Assembly (NCBI GenBank): GCA_020851255.1
Contig: JADZDA010000230.1
Span: forward strand, 1 to 44,079
Reading direction: 5' to 3'
DNA length: 44,079 bases
Source of the DNA: Burkholderiales bacterium
Lineage (GTDB): Bacteria > Pseudomonadota > Gammaproteobacteria > Burkholderiales > Casimicrobiaceae
Under the pieces are notes generated by a model. It had not been told where the DNA came from and made no database searches. It saw only the letters and a list, made by a program, of their open reading frames with translations. Positions 35,147-42,710 of this stretch are shown piece by piece. Position 1 is the stretch's first letter. Each line of letters starts with the position of its first letter. Both the position numbers and the translations under genes were made by a program.

Positions 35147-35709
35147 GGATTCGCCCGCTCCGCGTAATAGGCCTCGGCGCGGCTGACGGCGGGCGCGATG
35201 CCTTCGTGCAGGCGCACGAGCACGAGGGCGACGCGCGAAGCCGCCACCGCCGCGGCGAGGAAGTAGCCGACGGGCAGCGCGAAGTACGGGATCCAGGTGT
35301 CGAATCGAATGCTCTGTTCGATGATGAACATCCTCGCGCGGTGGGCCCGCAGCGCCTCCTGCGAGGCCTCCCAGCCGAGGAACCCCAGGACGCACGCCGT
35401 CAAGGTCCACGCGAACAGCCGCAACGACGCCTGGGCGCCCGGCGCGAGCGTCTGCGCGACCACTTCGACCTCGATATGGCTGCGCTCCCGCTCGACGACG
35501 ACGAGCGGGAGGAAAGTGACGAAGAGCATGTAGTAGTTCGCGACGAACGCGACCGTCCCCGGCAGCGTGATCTCGAACAGCCGGCAGACGACGTCGACAG
35601 TGACGTGCACCACCATCGCGGCCATCGCGAGAATGCCGACGATGGAGACGACGCGCGAGACGCCGATGACGGCCGTTCGCAGGATCGGACGCTCCCGGAC
35701 TACGGTCAT
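35143..35709 (-). CDS. TRAP transporter small membrane subunit (DctQ)
   Basis: A 188-residue protein with four predicted helices. CRLFEITLPGTVAFVANYYM takes the place of the usual short loop, and LPLVVVERERSHIEVEVV matches the second conserved DctQ block (R-x-H-I-x-V/I). It sits between the binding protein and DctM genes in the common order P-Q-M. Start ATG 35709; 61 bases follow the DctP stop. Confidence 0.85.
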   Translation of the reverse strand: MTVVRERPILRTAVIGVSRVVSIVGILAMAAMVVHVTVDVVCRLFEITLPGTVAFVANYYMLFVTFLPLVVVERERSHIEVEVVAQTLAPGAQASLRLFAWTLTACVLGFLGWEASQEALRAHRARMFIIEQSIRFDTWIPYFALPVGYFLAAAVAASRVALVLVRLHEGIAPAVSRAEAYYAERANP

Positions 35710-35770
35710 GGTCGGCCGCGCTCCGGCGCCGGCACCGGCACCGGCGCTGCCGGGGAGCGCGTGCGTTGCG

Positions 35771-36895
35771 TCATTGGCCGAGTTTCGCCACGTCCAGCTT
35801 GGAGAAGATCTCCTTCTGATACAGATCGCCGAGTCTCTGGTGATCGGCCGGCATGCCGGCGGTGAGCTTCTCCCACTTCGCGAGCAGCTGGACGAAGCGG
35901 GCGGCCTTCTGCGAGGCGTTCTTGATCCCGGAGTTCTTCGCGGACAGCTCGACGATCGTGTTCTCGTCCTTGCGCAGGAACTGCTCGTTCGCCGCGAGTA
36001 ACTCGGGCGACGGCTGGTGCAGCGTCACCTTGAGTTGCCCGAGTTTGCCTCGGACCGTATCGGCGGCGACGCGCAGGTTGGTCACGTACTTGGCGAGCAA
36101 GTACGGCGCGAGGTCGAAGACGACCTTCCGGGCCTCCGGCGACAACGTCGCCCAGTTCTTCGCGCTGTAGTTCATCGACGCGCCCAGGTACACGCCCAGC
36201 GGCATGTCCGTCGCGTTCTTGACCACGTCCGCGAGGCTCTGGTCGACGAGCGAACCGATCGAGTGCGTGTGCGCGTCCAGCACGCCCTGGCTCAACGCCT
36301 GGTACGCCTCGGCCGCGGGTATCGACACGCTGACCGCGCCCATCGCCTCGATCCAGCGGCTCCAGGCGTCGCCGCCGCTGCGTACCTTGATCCCTTTCAG
36401 GTCGGCGAGCGTCCGCAGCGGCTTCTTGCTGAGCAGCGAGTAGGGCGCGTTCGCGATGTTCCCGAGGTACACCTGGCCCTGCTTTTTCATCTCCTGCATG
36501 CATTCGTCGCAGGTCAGGATGTACTCGGTGGCCGCGCCCGCCGCCGCCGGATTGCTCTTGGCGAACAGCGAGAAGTCGGCGATGAAATTGGCCTCGGGAA
36601 ATTCCGCCCGATGGTACGGATGGACGATGAGGCCCAGGTCGCCCACGCCGTCGCGCAGGCCGGCGGGGATCTCCTTCACCGAGAGGAGAGTCTGGGGGAA
36701 GACCCGACCGGTTACTTTGCCGCCCGACTTCTCGCCGAGCCACTTGGCGAACTCCTGCATCGCCTTGACGCCGTCATGCTGCGGGCCGTCGCCCGAAACG
36801 ATCTTGATCTGCTGGGCCGCGACCGGCAGCGCGAGCGCTGCCGCGAGCACGCCGATCGCCATTGCGCACCAACCTGCCGGACTCGTCCGTTTCAT
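35771..36895 (-). CDS. TRAP transporter binding protein (DctP)
   Basis: A 374-residue periplasmic receptor with a signal peptide cut near LPVAAQQ. Typical DctP blocks are GVKAMQEFAKWLGEKSGG, RTLADLKGIKVRSGGDAW, VSIPAAEAYQALSQGVLDA and the Arg (R173 region) that pairs with a substrate carboxylate. Unlike the DctP gene at 12481 it is intact. AGGAGGA stands before ATG 36895. A longer frame upstream (MTPPRTAAV...) has no signal-peptide character and was rejected. Confidence 0.87.
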   Translation of the reverse strand: MKRTSPAGWCAMAIGVLAAALALPVAAQQIKIVSGDGPQHDGVKAMQEFAKWLGEKSGGKVTGRVFPQTLLSVKEIPAGLRDGVGDLGLIVHPYHRAEFPEANFIADFSLFAKSNPAAAGAATEYILTCDECMQEMKKQGQVYLGNIANAPYSLLSKKPLRTLADLKGIKVRSGGDAWSRWIEAMGAVSVSIPAAEAYQALSQGVLDAHTHSIGSLVDQSLADVVKNATDMPLGVYLGASMNYSAKNWATLSPEARKVVFDLAPYLLAKYVTNLRVAADTVRGKLGQLKVTLHQPSPELLAANEQFLRKDENTIVELSAKNSGIKNASQKAARFVQLLAKWEKLTAGMPADHQRLGDLYQKEIFSKLDVAKLGQ

Positions 36896-37016
36896 CGTCG
36901 TCTCCTCCTGGGTCATCGCGTTGTTCGCGCCGGCGGACACCACCGGCATGGTCGTTGTCGCGTTCGCCTGGTCGCCGCTCACCGCGACGGCCGCGGTCCG
37001 CGGTGGCGTCATCGGT

Positions 37017-37937
37017 TCAAGGGGCCTGCGGGTACGTCGGCTCTCCCCGGCAGGTGCGTTCGTCGTGGGTCGTCCTGCCGGAAGCGCATTCCGGGTAGCC
37101 GTAGAGCGCGGCCGGGTTGTCGACCAGGATGCGGCGGCGGGTTTCCGCCACGGGGACCCAGGCGGCCAGGAGTTCGAGCAGCGCCCGGTACTCGGGCTTC
37201 GACTCGTGTCCGGGATGAGGCCAGTTGCTCGCCCAGAGCAGGCGCTCGGGCGCGTGCCGGACGAGCGCCGTGGCGAGCGGGAAGATGTCCTCGTAGCGAG
37301 GCGGCCCGGTCCGGGAGCTTTCATAGGGCGCGGACAGCTTCACCCAGACGCGCCCGGTATCGATCAGCCGCAGCAGTGCCTGGAACGCAGGATGGTCGGG
37401 ATCGACGGGATCCAGGTACTTGCCGACGTGGTCGACGACGACCGGGCAGGCCAACGACGCGAGCAATGCGGCGCGCGCCGGCAAGTTGCCGCCGTCGAGT
37501 TGCACCTGCACGTGCCAGCCGACTTCCGCGACCCGGCGGGCGAGCGGTGGAATCCGGGTCCAATCGAGCACTCCTCCCGGCAGCATGTAGGCGCGCGCAC
37601 CGCGGACGCCGGCCCGCTCCAGCGAGCGCAGTTCGTCGACCGGCGTGAGTTCGGAAACAACGGCGATCCCGCGCGCGCCCGCGCCGATCTTCCTCATCCC
37701 TTCGATCATGCAGCGATTGTCGAACCCGTAGAGGATCGACTGGACCGCCACGACGCGCTCGATGCCGGCGCGGTTCATCGTCGCCTGGTAGTCGGTGGCG
37801 CTGCCGACCTGGGGTGGCAGCCCGGCGTCGGCACTCGCCGGATGGAGGGCCGCGTCGCCGTAGAAATGGACGTGGCAGTCGCAGGAGCCCGCGGGAGGCG
37901 GGAATCCCGGCGCCGCGCGCGTCGCGCCGGCGGTCAT
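37017..37937 (-). CDS. Amidohydrolase (PDC hydrolase/lactonase-like)
   Basis: A 306-residue amidohydrolase_2 protein. CDCHVHFYGD gives the HxH metal motif, VVVDHVGKYLDP the next His, and LLWASNWPHPG the final metal position, where the usual Asp of GSDWPH is Asn (ASNWPH). The overall pattern resembles 2-pyrone-4,6-dicarboxylate hydrolase and sugar lactonases. The Asp to Asn change also occurs in some PDC-hydrolase-like proteins, so it need not abolish activity. ATG overlaps the enolase-family gene stop (37934-37937). A lactone-opening role in the sugar acid pathway is inferred. Confidence 0.8.
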   Translation of the reverse strand: MTAGATRAAPGFPPPAGSCDCHVHFYGDAALHPASADAGLPPQVGSATDYQATMNRAGIERVVAVQSILYGFDNRCMIEGMRKIGAGARGIAVVSELTPVDELRSLERAGVRGARAYMLPGGVLDWTRIPPLARRVAEVGWHVQVQLDGGNLPARAALLASLACPVVVDHVGKYLDPVDPDHPAFQALLRLIDTGRVWVKLSAPYESSRTGPPRYEDIFPLATALVRHAPERLLWASNWPHPGHESKPEYRALLELLAAWVPVAETRRRILVDNPAALYGYPECASGRTTHDERTCRGEPTYPQAP

Positions 37938-39169
37938 CCGGCGCGCTTCCCGCTCAGCCGCACGCGGGTGTCGCTCCGCGCGAGCAGCTCCGCCGAAAGC
38001 CCGGTTCCGAGACCGGGCGTCTCCAGGGGATGGATGAAACCGGACTCGATGACAGGCATGTGCTCGACGATCTGCCGGTAGAACCCGCTCGTGTGGCTGC
38101 GGACGGTCTCGGCGATCAGCGCGTTCGGCGCCGCCACGAGCATGTGGACATTGGCGATCAGCGTCACCGGCCCGGTGCAGTCGTGCGGCGCGATGGCGCG
38201 GTCGAACGCGCCGGCGAGGTGCGTGATCCGCTGGCCCTCGGAAATCCCGCCGATCCAGGCGATGTCGAAATGCGCGACGTCGAGCGCGCCCCGGACGAAC
38301 ACCTCTCGGTACCAGGGTACGGTGCCTAGATTCTCGCTGCCCGCGACACGACCCCGCACCCGGTCCCGGTAGCGCGCGAGGTCGTCGAAGTTCTGCATCC
38401 AGATCGGTTCCTCGTGCCAATAGATGTCGTGGTCGCGCAGCGCGTCGGCGATCTTGAGCGCTGCGGGCAGGCGCCACAGGCCGTGGTATTCGAGAAGGAT
38501 GTCGACCTTGTCGCCGACGGCGGCGCGGATCTGCTCGATCGGCCACAACGCGTCGCGGAGCTCGTTCGCGCTGATGTCGACACCGTCGTTGCGCAGCGCG
38601 TACACGTCGAAAGGCCAGATCTTCATCGCCGTGACGCCCTGCCCGAGCAGTTCGAGCGCGAGGCGCGCGGGCTCGTGCACCTGCATCAGGAGATCCTCGC
38701 GGGGACCGATCGGCGCGTCGAGCGGCGTGTCCCGTGAGACGAGGTCGGTGTTGTAGGACTGCCGCAGCTTCGCGTTGTAGTTGCCGCCGGCGCAGGTGTT
38801 GTAGATCCGAACGCGGTCCCGGGTCCGACCGCCGAGCAGCCGGTACAGCGGAACCCCGAGCCGCTGCCCGTCCAGGTCCCAGAGCGCGATGTCGATCGCC
38901 GAGTTTCCGCGGACCTCGACGCTGCGGGTCGGGAATCCGTTGAAGTGGTTCCCGACCTTCGCCGAGAGCTCGCGCATGCGCGCCTCGCGGCAGAGCGGAT
39001 CCTTCCCGATCAGGTGCGGCGCGCAGGTCTCGTGCACGTACGCGACCGTGGCCTCGGGATTGCGGAACGTCTCGCCCAGCCCCACGAGACCCTCGTCCGT
39101 GTGCAGCCTGACCCAGACGAGGTTTCCGAACTCGCCGACCTGAACGGTCTCGACGCCTGTGATTTTCAT
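37934..39169 (-). CDS. Enolase-superfamily dehydratase (galactonate dehydratase-like)
   Basis: A 411-residue mandelate-racemase-type protein, first gene of the operon. The barrel carries K183 (MKIWPFD), E227-Y-H229 (LLEYHG) for the first metal ligand and an acid/base His, E254 (WHEEPI), E279 (GSENLG), and D302 with H329 (APHDCTGPV). The LxEYHG and APHDCTGP pattern belongs to the galactonate/mannonate dehydratase-like branch. It therefore differs from the second family member at 31416 and may act on another sugar acid or epimer. No strong ribosome site precedes ATG 39169. The start region abuts the control region shared with the GntR gene. Confidence 0.85.
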   Translation of the reverse strand: MKITGVETVQVGEFGNLVWVRLHTDEGLVGLGETFRNPEATVAYVHETCAPHLIGKDPLCREARMRELSAKVGNHFNGFPTRSVEVRGNSAIDIALWDLDGQRLGVPLYRLLGGRTRDRVRIYNTCAGGNYNAKLRQSYNTDLVSRDTPLDAPIGPREDLLMQVHEPARLALELLGQGVTAMKIWPFDVYALRNDGVDISANELRDALWPIEQIRAAVGDKVDILLEYHGLWRLPAALKIADALRDHDIYWHEEPIWMQNFDDLARYRDRVRGRVAGSENLGTVPWYREVFVRGALDVAHFDIAWIGGISEGQRITHLAGAFDRAIAPHDCTGPVTLIANVHMLVAAPNALIAETVRSHTSGFYRQIVEHMPVIESGFIHPLETPGLGTGLSAELLARSDTRVRLSGKRAG

Positions 39170-39476
39170 GTGCCGGCTGCGGCCGTCGACGGGAACGTAT
39201 TTGACAAGAGGTCACAATATGTAAACAGGGCGGCTATGGCTGTCAATGCGATCCGTGGGCCGGTTGGTCCGGAAACACGCCGGCTTGACCTGGGTCAAGT
39301 CCGTTAAATTCCCTGGTACGCCAGCGCGGATCATCGGCGATCCGGGCGCGATCGCCGGCTTCGCTAAGTGTTTACAACTTTTACGACTTGTGCGATCGTT
39401 CGTTCCGTCCCGCCCGGGACGCCTTCGAGCTCGCGATGACCCGAACCCGCTGCCGGCGCGAAACGCCCGACGACCG
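39170..39476. promoter_or_regulatory. Divergent control region, operon 2 / gntR
   Basis: A 307-base gap between divergent genes. It holds an inverted pair of TGTAAACA (39220-39227) and TGTTTACA (39369-39376), candidate operators for the adjacent GntR protein; the first is 51 bases from the dehydratase start. A separate palindrome lies between them (next entry). No gene was found here; an upstream extension of the gntR frame to 39246 has no family similarity. Confidence 0.55.
39284..39299. promoter_or_regulatory. FNR/CRP-like palindrome
   Basis: CTTGACC-TG-GGTCAAG is a perfect 16-base palindrome. Its core TTGAC-N4-GTCAA resembles the FNR-type consensus TTGAT-N4-ATCAA. A TTAAAT (-10-like) follows at 39304. 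Binding by an oxygen-responsive Crp/Fnr regulator, or by the GntR protein, is possible. Confidence 0.45.
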
Positions 39477-40193
39477 ATGAGTTCCCGGACACCACCGGAC
39501 GTGGCCGCGGCGCCGGCAACGTCGAAACGCCTCGGCGACCAGGTCCACGAGGCGCTGGTCGAGCAGATCGCCGCGGGCCGCTACCCGGTGGGCAGCCGCC
39601 TGCCGTCCGAGTTCGAGCTCGCGGCGGTGTTCGGCGTCTCACGGCCGGTGCTGCGCCAGGCGCTCGGACGGCTGAAGGCCGAAGGGATCATCACGACACG
39701 GCAGGGCGCCGGCAACTTCGTCCTGCGGCGCAACGAATCGCGACGGCTCGAATACGGTCCGCTCCAGAACCTGCCGGATGTGCAGCGCTGCCTCGAATTC
39801 CGTTGCGGGCTGGAGACCGAGGCGGCGCGTCGCGCGGCGATCGCCCGGAACGAAGACGCGATCGACGGCATCGCCCGTGCGATCGACGCCATGGAGCGCG
39901 CGATCGGCGCGGGCGGATCGTCGATCGAAGCCGACTTCGAGTTCCACCTGGCGATCGCCAGGGCGTCGCAGAACCGGTTCTTCGTGACCACGCTGGAGGC
40001 TTTGCGCAGCCAGGTGGAATTCGGAATCAAGCTCTCGCGCAGTTTCGCGACGACTCCGCTTAACGAACGCCTCGACAGCGTTCTCGCCGAGCATAGGGAA
40101 ATCCACGAAGCGATCCGTGCGGGCGATCCTGACCGCGCCAAGCGCGCGGTCGCGCTGCACCTCGAGGCCGGAATCGCGCGCCTGTTCGCGTGA
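39477..40193 (+). CDS. GntR/FCD transcriptional regulator
   Basis: A 238-residue FadR-type regulator. The winged helix covers about residues 18-85 (LPSEFELAAVFGVSRPVLRQ, LKAEGIITTRQGAGNFV). The FCD domain follows, with RCGLETEAARRAA, DFEFHLAIARAS and EHREIHEAIRAGD holding the Asp/His residues that usually bind a metal and carboxylate ligand. It is divergent from the nine-gene catabolic operon, the standard place for its regulator. Start ATG 39477. Its 3' end is repeated in degenerate form at 41894-41941. Confidence 0.87.
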   Translation: MSSRTPPDVAAAPATSKRLGDQVHEALVEQIAAGRYPVGSRLPSEFELAAVFGVSRPVLRQALGRLKAEGIITTRQGAGNFVLRRNESRRLEYGPLQNLPDVQRCLEFRCGLETEAARRAAIARNEDAIDGIARAIDAMERAIGAGGSSIEADFEFHLAIARASQNRFFVTTLEALRSQVEFGIKLSRSFATTPLNERLDSVLAEHREIHEAIRAGDPDRAKRAVALHLEAGIARLFA

Positions 40194-40373
40194 TCCGGTG
40201 CCGAAGCTCGGCAGGAACTTCGATGTCGCTTGACTTCGATGAGACCGCCGGCACAGACTGATTCGCAACACGTAGTCGTGTCCGACGAGCCGGCTCTCCG
40301 GGCTCGGCAGCCTTCGCCGGGCGGGTCGGTCGTGACCGAACGGACGTGTCGGCGAAAGTGGCGGGGAAGGAAG

Positions 40374-41900
40374 ATGCTCCGGTTGACGGGCCTTCTTGAT
40401 CGAATCCGCGTGACGCTCGCCGTCGTCCTGTTCGCGATGGTCTGGTCGTCGAGCGTCCGGGCGGTCGAATGGAACCCGGCCGGGTCGGGCGACGTACTCC
40501 TGTTCCCCTATTACACGGCGCGGCAGGGCGAAGCGGGTTCGTTCGTAACTCTCTTGACTCTCGTCAACGAGTCGGAACGCATCAAGGCGGCCCGCGTGCG
40601 CTTCTACGAAGGCGCGCAAGGCCGGCCGGTGCTCGAATTCGTCGTCTATCTGGCGCCGAGGGACACCTGGGTCGGCGCCGTGCTGCCTGAGGGGAGCGGC
40701 GCGGGCATCGTCACTCCGGACTCGTCGTGCACCGACCCCGCGCTATCCCGGGATGACGGCGCGCCGACGTCCTTCGGCAAGGATCCGGTCACCGGGTCGG
40801 AGCAGATGCCCCCGGCGGAAGTCGTCGAGGGATACATCGAAGTATTCCAGCTCGGCGACTACGGAACGGGCGCGGATGCGCCTTCGGGCTCGGTCGCGGC
40901 TGCGATCCTGTCGGCGTCACTATCGGGGCAGGCCGAGCCGACCGAGTGCGCGCGCGTTCGAAGCGACGATGGTTCGGAAGCGGCATGGGCACCAGGATCG
41001 TTGGCCGGGAACGCGACCTACATCGACGTGTTTCGGGCGCTGGAGCTCGTGCAACCCGCGGTGGCGCTGGTCGATTTCGTCGCGTCGCGGCCGTCTTGGT
41101 ATCGCCCGACCCGCGATCGGCCGACGCTCGCGGACGCACAGCCTTCGATCAGTCTCGTTCACCGTGCCGGCCTCGGTACGATAAGGACGCAATGGAGTCG
41201 ACCAATCGAGGCCGTCACGGCGGTGCTGATGACTTCGGCGGTGACCGGAGAGTTCGTGCTCGACCGGGCAACGGCGTCGCAGTCGGCCTGGCTGCTGACG
41301 ATGCCGACGCGTCGGCACCACGTCGTTCCGGGCGAGCCGCCGATCGCGCCTTTCGTCTCGCCGGTGTCCGACGGGTCTCCGAGGTGCGAACCGACCGCGA
41401 GCGAGCGGTGGGGCAATCTCTTCGATCGAACCGGGCGCGCCCTTCCCGCGTCCGGTGGCTTCCTTTCACCACCGAATCCGGCGCGTGGCCTGTGCTGGAG
41501 TACCACGGCGATCGACTTTGGCCCGTCGGACCTGCTGGGCTCTCGCTTCGGATGGGCATTCATGCGCGCGCCGTCCGGATCCGGTGCGATTTCCTTCCAG
41601 CCGGTCACTCAGATTCCGGAGAACGGCTGGATGCGCGTGCCTCTGCACCTCGATGAGTTGCCTCCTGCGGCGCCCCCCGGTCAGGTCCTTCCTTCGCACG
41701 CGATCACCGGAGGCGCGACGACGATCCTACGGTCGGATGGCACATCGGAGTCGCTCCCGAGTATCACGATCCATGGATTGCCGGTTATCGGCTTCTACGC
41801 GTCGACATTTCGCAACGGGGCGCTTCCGCTGGCAAGCGGTCCGGTGCTGGCGAACTACGGTAGCGCGTTGCCGTTGCGGCGCGAGTGGCTGATGCGGTAG
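40374..41900 (+). CDS. Secreted protein of unknown function
   Basis: A 508-residue exported protein. The signal segment is LAVVLFAMVWSSSVRAVEW (residues about 13-32) and a GGGGAAGG site precedes ATG 40374. The mature start GSGDVLLFPYYTARQGEAGS and the following VTLLTLVNESERIKAARVRF, DTWVGAVLPEGSGAG and SSCTDPAL resemble an uncharacterised family of secreted proteobacterial proteins I know only by sequence. It has no membrane segment beyond the signal and no known catalytic motif. The last codons overlap a degenerate copy of the gntR 3' end, so the current C-terminus may be set by an insertion event. The 180-base leader contains a repeated ACTTCGATG. Confidence 0.7.
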   Translation: MLRLTGLLDRIRVTLAVVLFAMVWSSSVRAVEWNPAGSGDVLLFPYYTARQGEAGSFVTLLTLVNESERIKAARVRFYEGAQGRPVLEFVVYLAPRDTWVGAVLPEGSGAGIVTPDSSCTDPALSRDDGAPTSFGKDPVTGSEQMPPAEVVEGYIEVFQLGDYGTGADAPSGSVAAAILSASLSGQAEPTECARVRSDDGSEAAWAPGSLAGNATYIDVFRALELVQPAVALVDFVASRPSWYRPTRDRPTLADAQPSISLVHRAGLGTIRTQWSRPIEAVTAVLMTSAVTGEFVLDRATASQSAWLLTMPTRRHHVVPGEPPIAPFVSPVSDGSPRCEPTASERWGNLFDRTGRALPASGGFLSPPNPARGLCWSTTAIDFGPSDLLGSRFGWAFMRAPSGSGAISFQPVTQIPENGWMRVPLHLDELPPAAPPGQVLPSHAITGGATTILRSDGTSESLPSITIHGLPVIGFYASTFRNGALPLASGPVLANYGSALPLRREWLMR

Positions 41901-41941
41901 CGACCGGTTTCGAAGCCGGAATCGCGCGGCAGTTCGCCTGA
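41894..41941 (+). pseudogene. Degenerate copy of the gntR 3' end
   Basis: In the frame ending at TGA 41939-41941 the sequence reads AVATGFEAGIARQFA-stop, against AVALHLEAGIARLFA-stop at the end of the gntR gene (40146-40193). At the DNA level I count 28 of 32 matches over the last 32 bases, including a 14-base exact run, and 43 of 58 overall. It lies in the same orientation, 1,748 bases downstream, directly after the secreted-protein gene. Confidence 0.6.
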
Positions 41942-41981
41942 CCGGGCGCCGGGTCGCGCGCGGCGTCCGGACGTCCCCGCG

Positions 41982-42698
41982 TCAGCGCCGGCGCCGATTC
42001 CGGCGCGCGTTCGGCCCCCCGTTTCCGGCCGCCGTGTCCTTCCCCGATTGCACGGGCGGATCGAGCGCGTCCCCGCCCCGGTCGGGAAACAACGCGAGTA
42101 TCCGATCCGGCGCCACCTCGGCGACGACCGACACGCCGGCGTAGACGATCACGAGCACCAGCGGGCCGAAACGGCCGAAGAGTCCGAGGATCGGCGAGTA
42201 GACGACCATCAGCACCGCGATCCAGCGCAGGAACACGAGCGAGAAGCGGCGCTTCAGGCGGAGCTCGTCCGGGCTGCGCACGTGCAGCTCGCGCCACAGC
42301 GCCGAATACGACCAGACCGCCGCCACGACCTGCCAGGCGAGGCCTGCCTGCAGCGCCGGATCGGAGAACAACGCCCCGAGGTCGTTCCATCCGGCCATCG
42401 CGCCGACGAACACGAGCGGCACGCCCAGTGGCACGGCGATGAACGCGACGATGAACGCGGCGCTGGCGACGTAGCCGACCTCGGCGTTGAGCCGGGCCGC
42501 CCAGCGGTCCTCGACCGTGCCGCGGCCGAACCAGCTCGCCAGTCCGGCGAACATCACGCCGAGCGAGAGCAGCGTGTCGGCGAAATAGAGCAGCAGTACC
42601 GTGCTCGCCGACCAGCCGAACGCCAGGATGCCCACGATCGGCACGAGGTTGCGCGCGACGACCTGCGCGACCGCGAGCGGGGAAGGCGGCGCGTTCAT
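41982..42698 (-). CDS. Integral membrane protein (DUF6498-like)
   Basis: A 238-residue membrane protein with about six predicted helices: NLVPIVGILAFGWSASTVLLLY at the N-terminus, VASAAFIVAFIAVPLGVPLVF, WQVVAAVWSYSALW, FLRWIAVLMVVYSPILGLF and LVLVIVYAGVSVVAEV. The N-terminal pattern resembles DUF6498. The tail is polar and very Arg-rich (ARRNRRRR) and should stay in the cytoplasm. It starts 12 bases after the aminomutase-like gene ends on the same strand, so the two are probably co-transcribed. Function unknown. Confidence 0.72.
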   Translation of the reverse strand: MNAPPSPLAVAQVVARNLVPIVGILAFGWSASTVLLLYFADTLLSLGVMFAGLASWFGRGTVEDRWAARLNAEVGYVASAAFIVAFIAVPLGVPLVFVGAMAGWNDLGALFSDPALQAGLAWQVVAAVWSYSALWRELHVRSPDELRLKRRFSLVFLRWIAVLMVVYSPILGLFGRFGPLVLVIVYAGVSVVAEVAPDRILALFPDRGGDALDPPVQSGKDTAAGNGGPNARRNRRRR

Positions 42699-42710
42699 CG
42701 GGCGCCGCGA

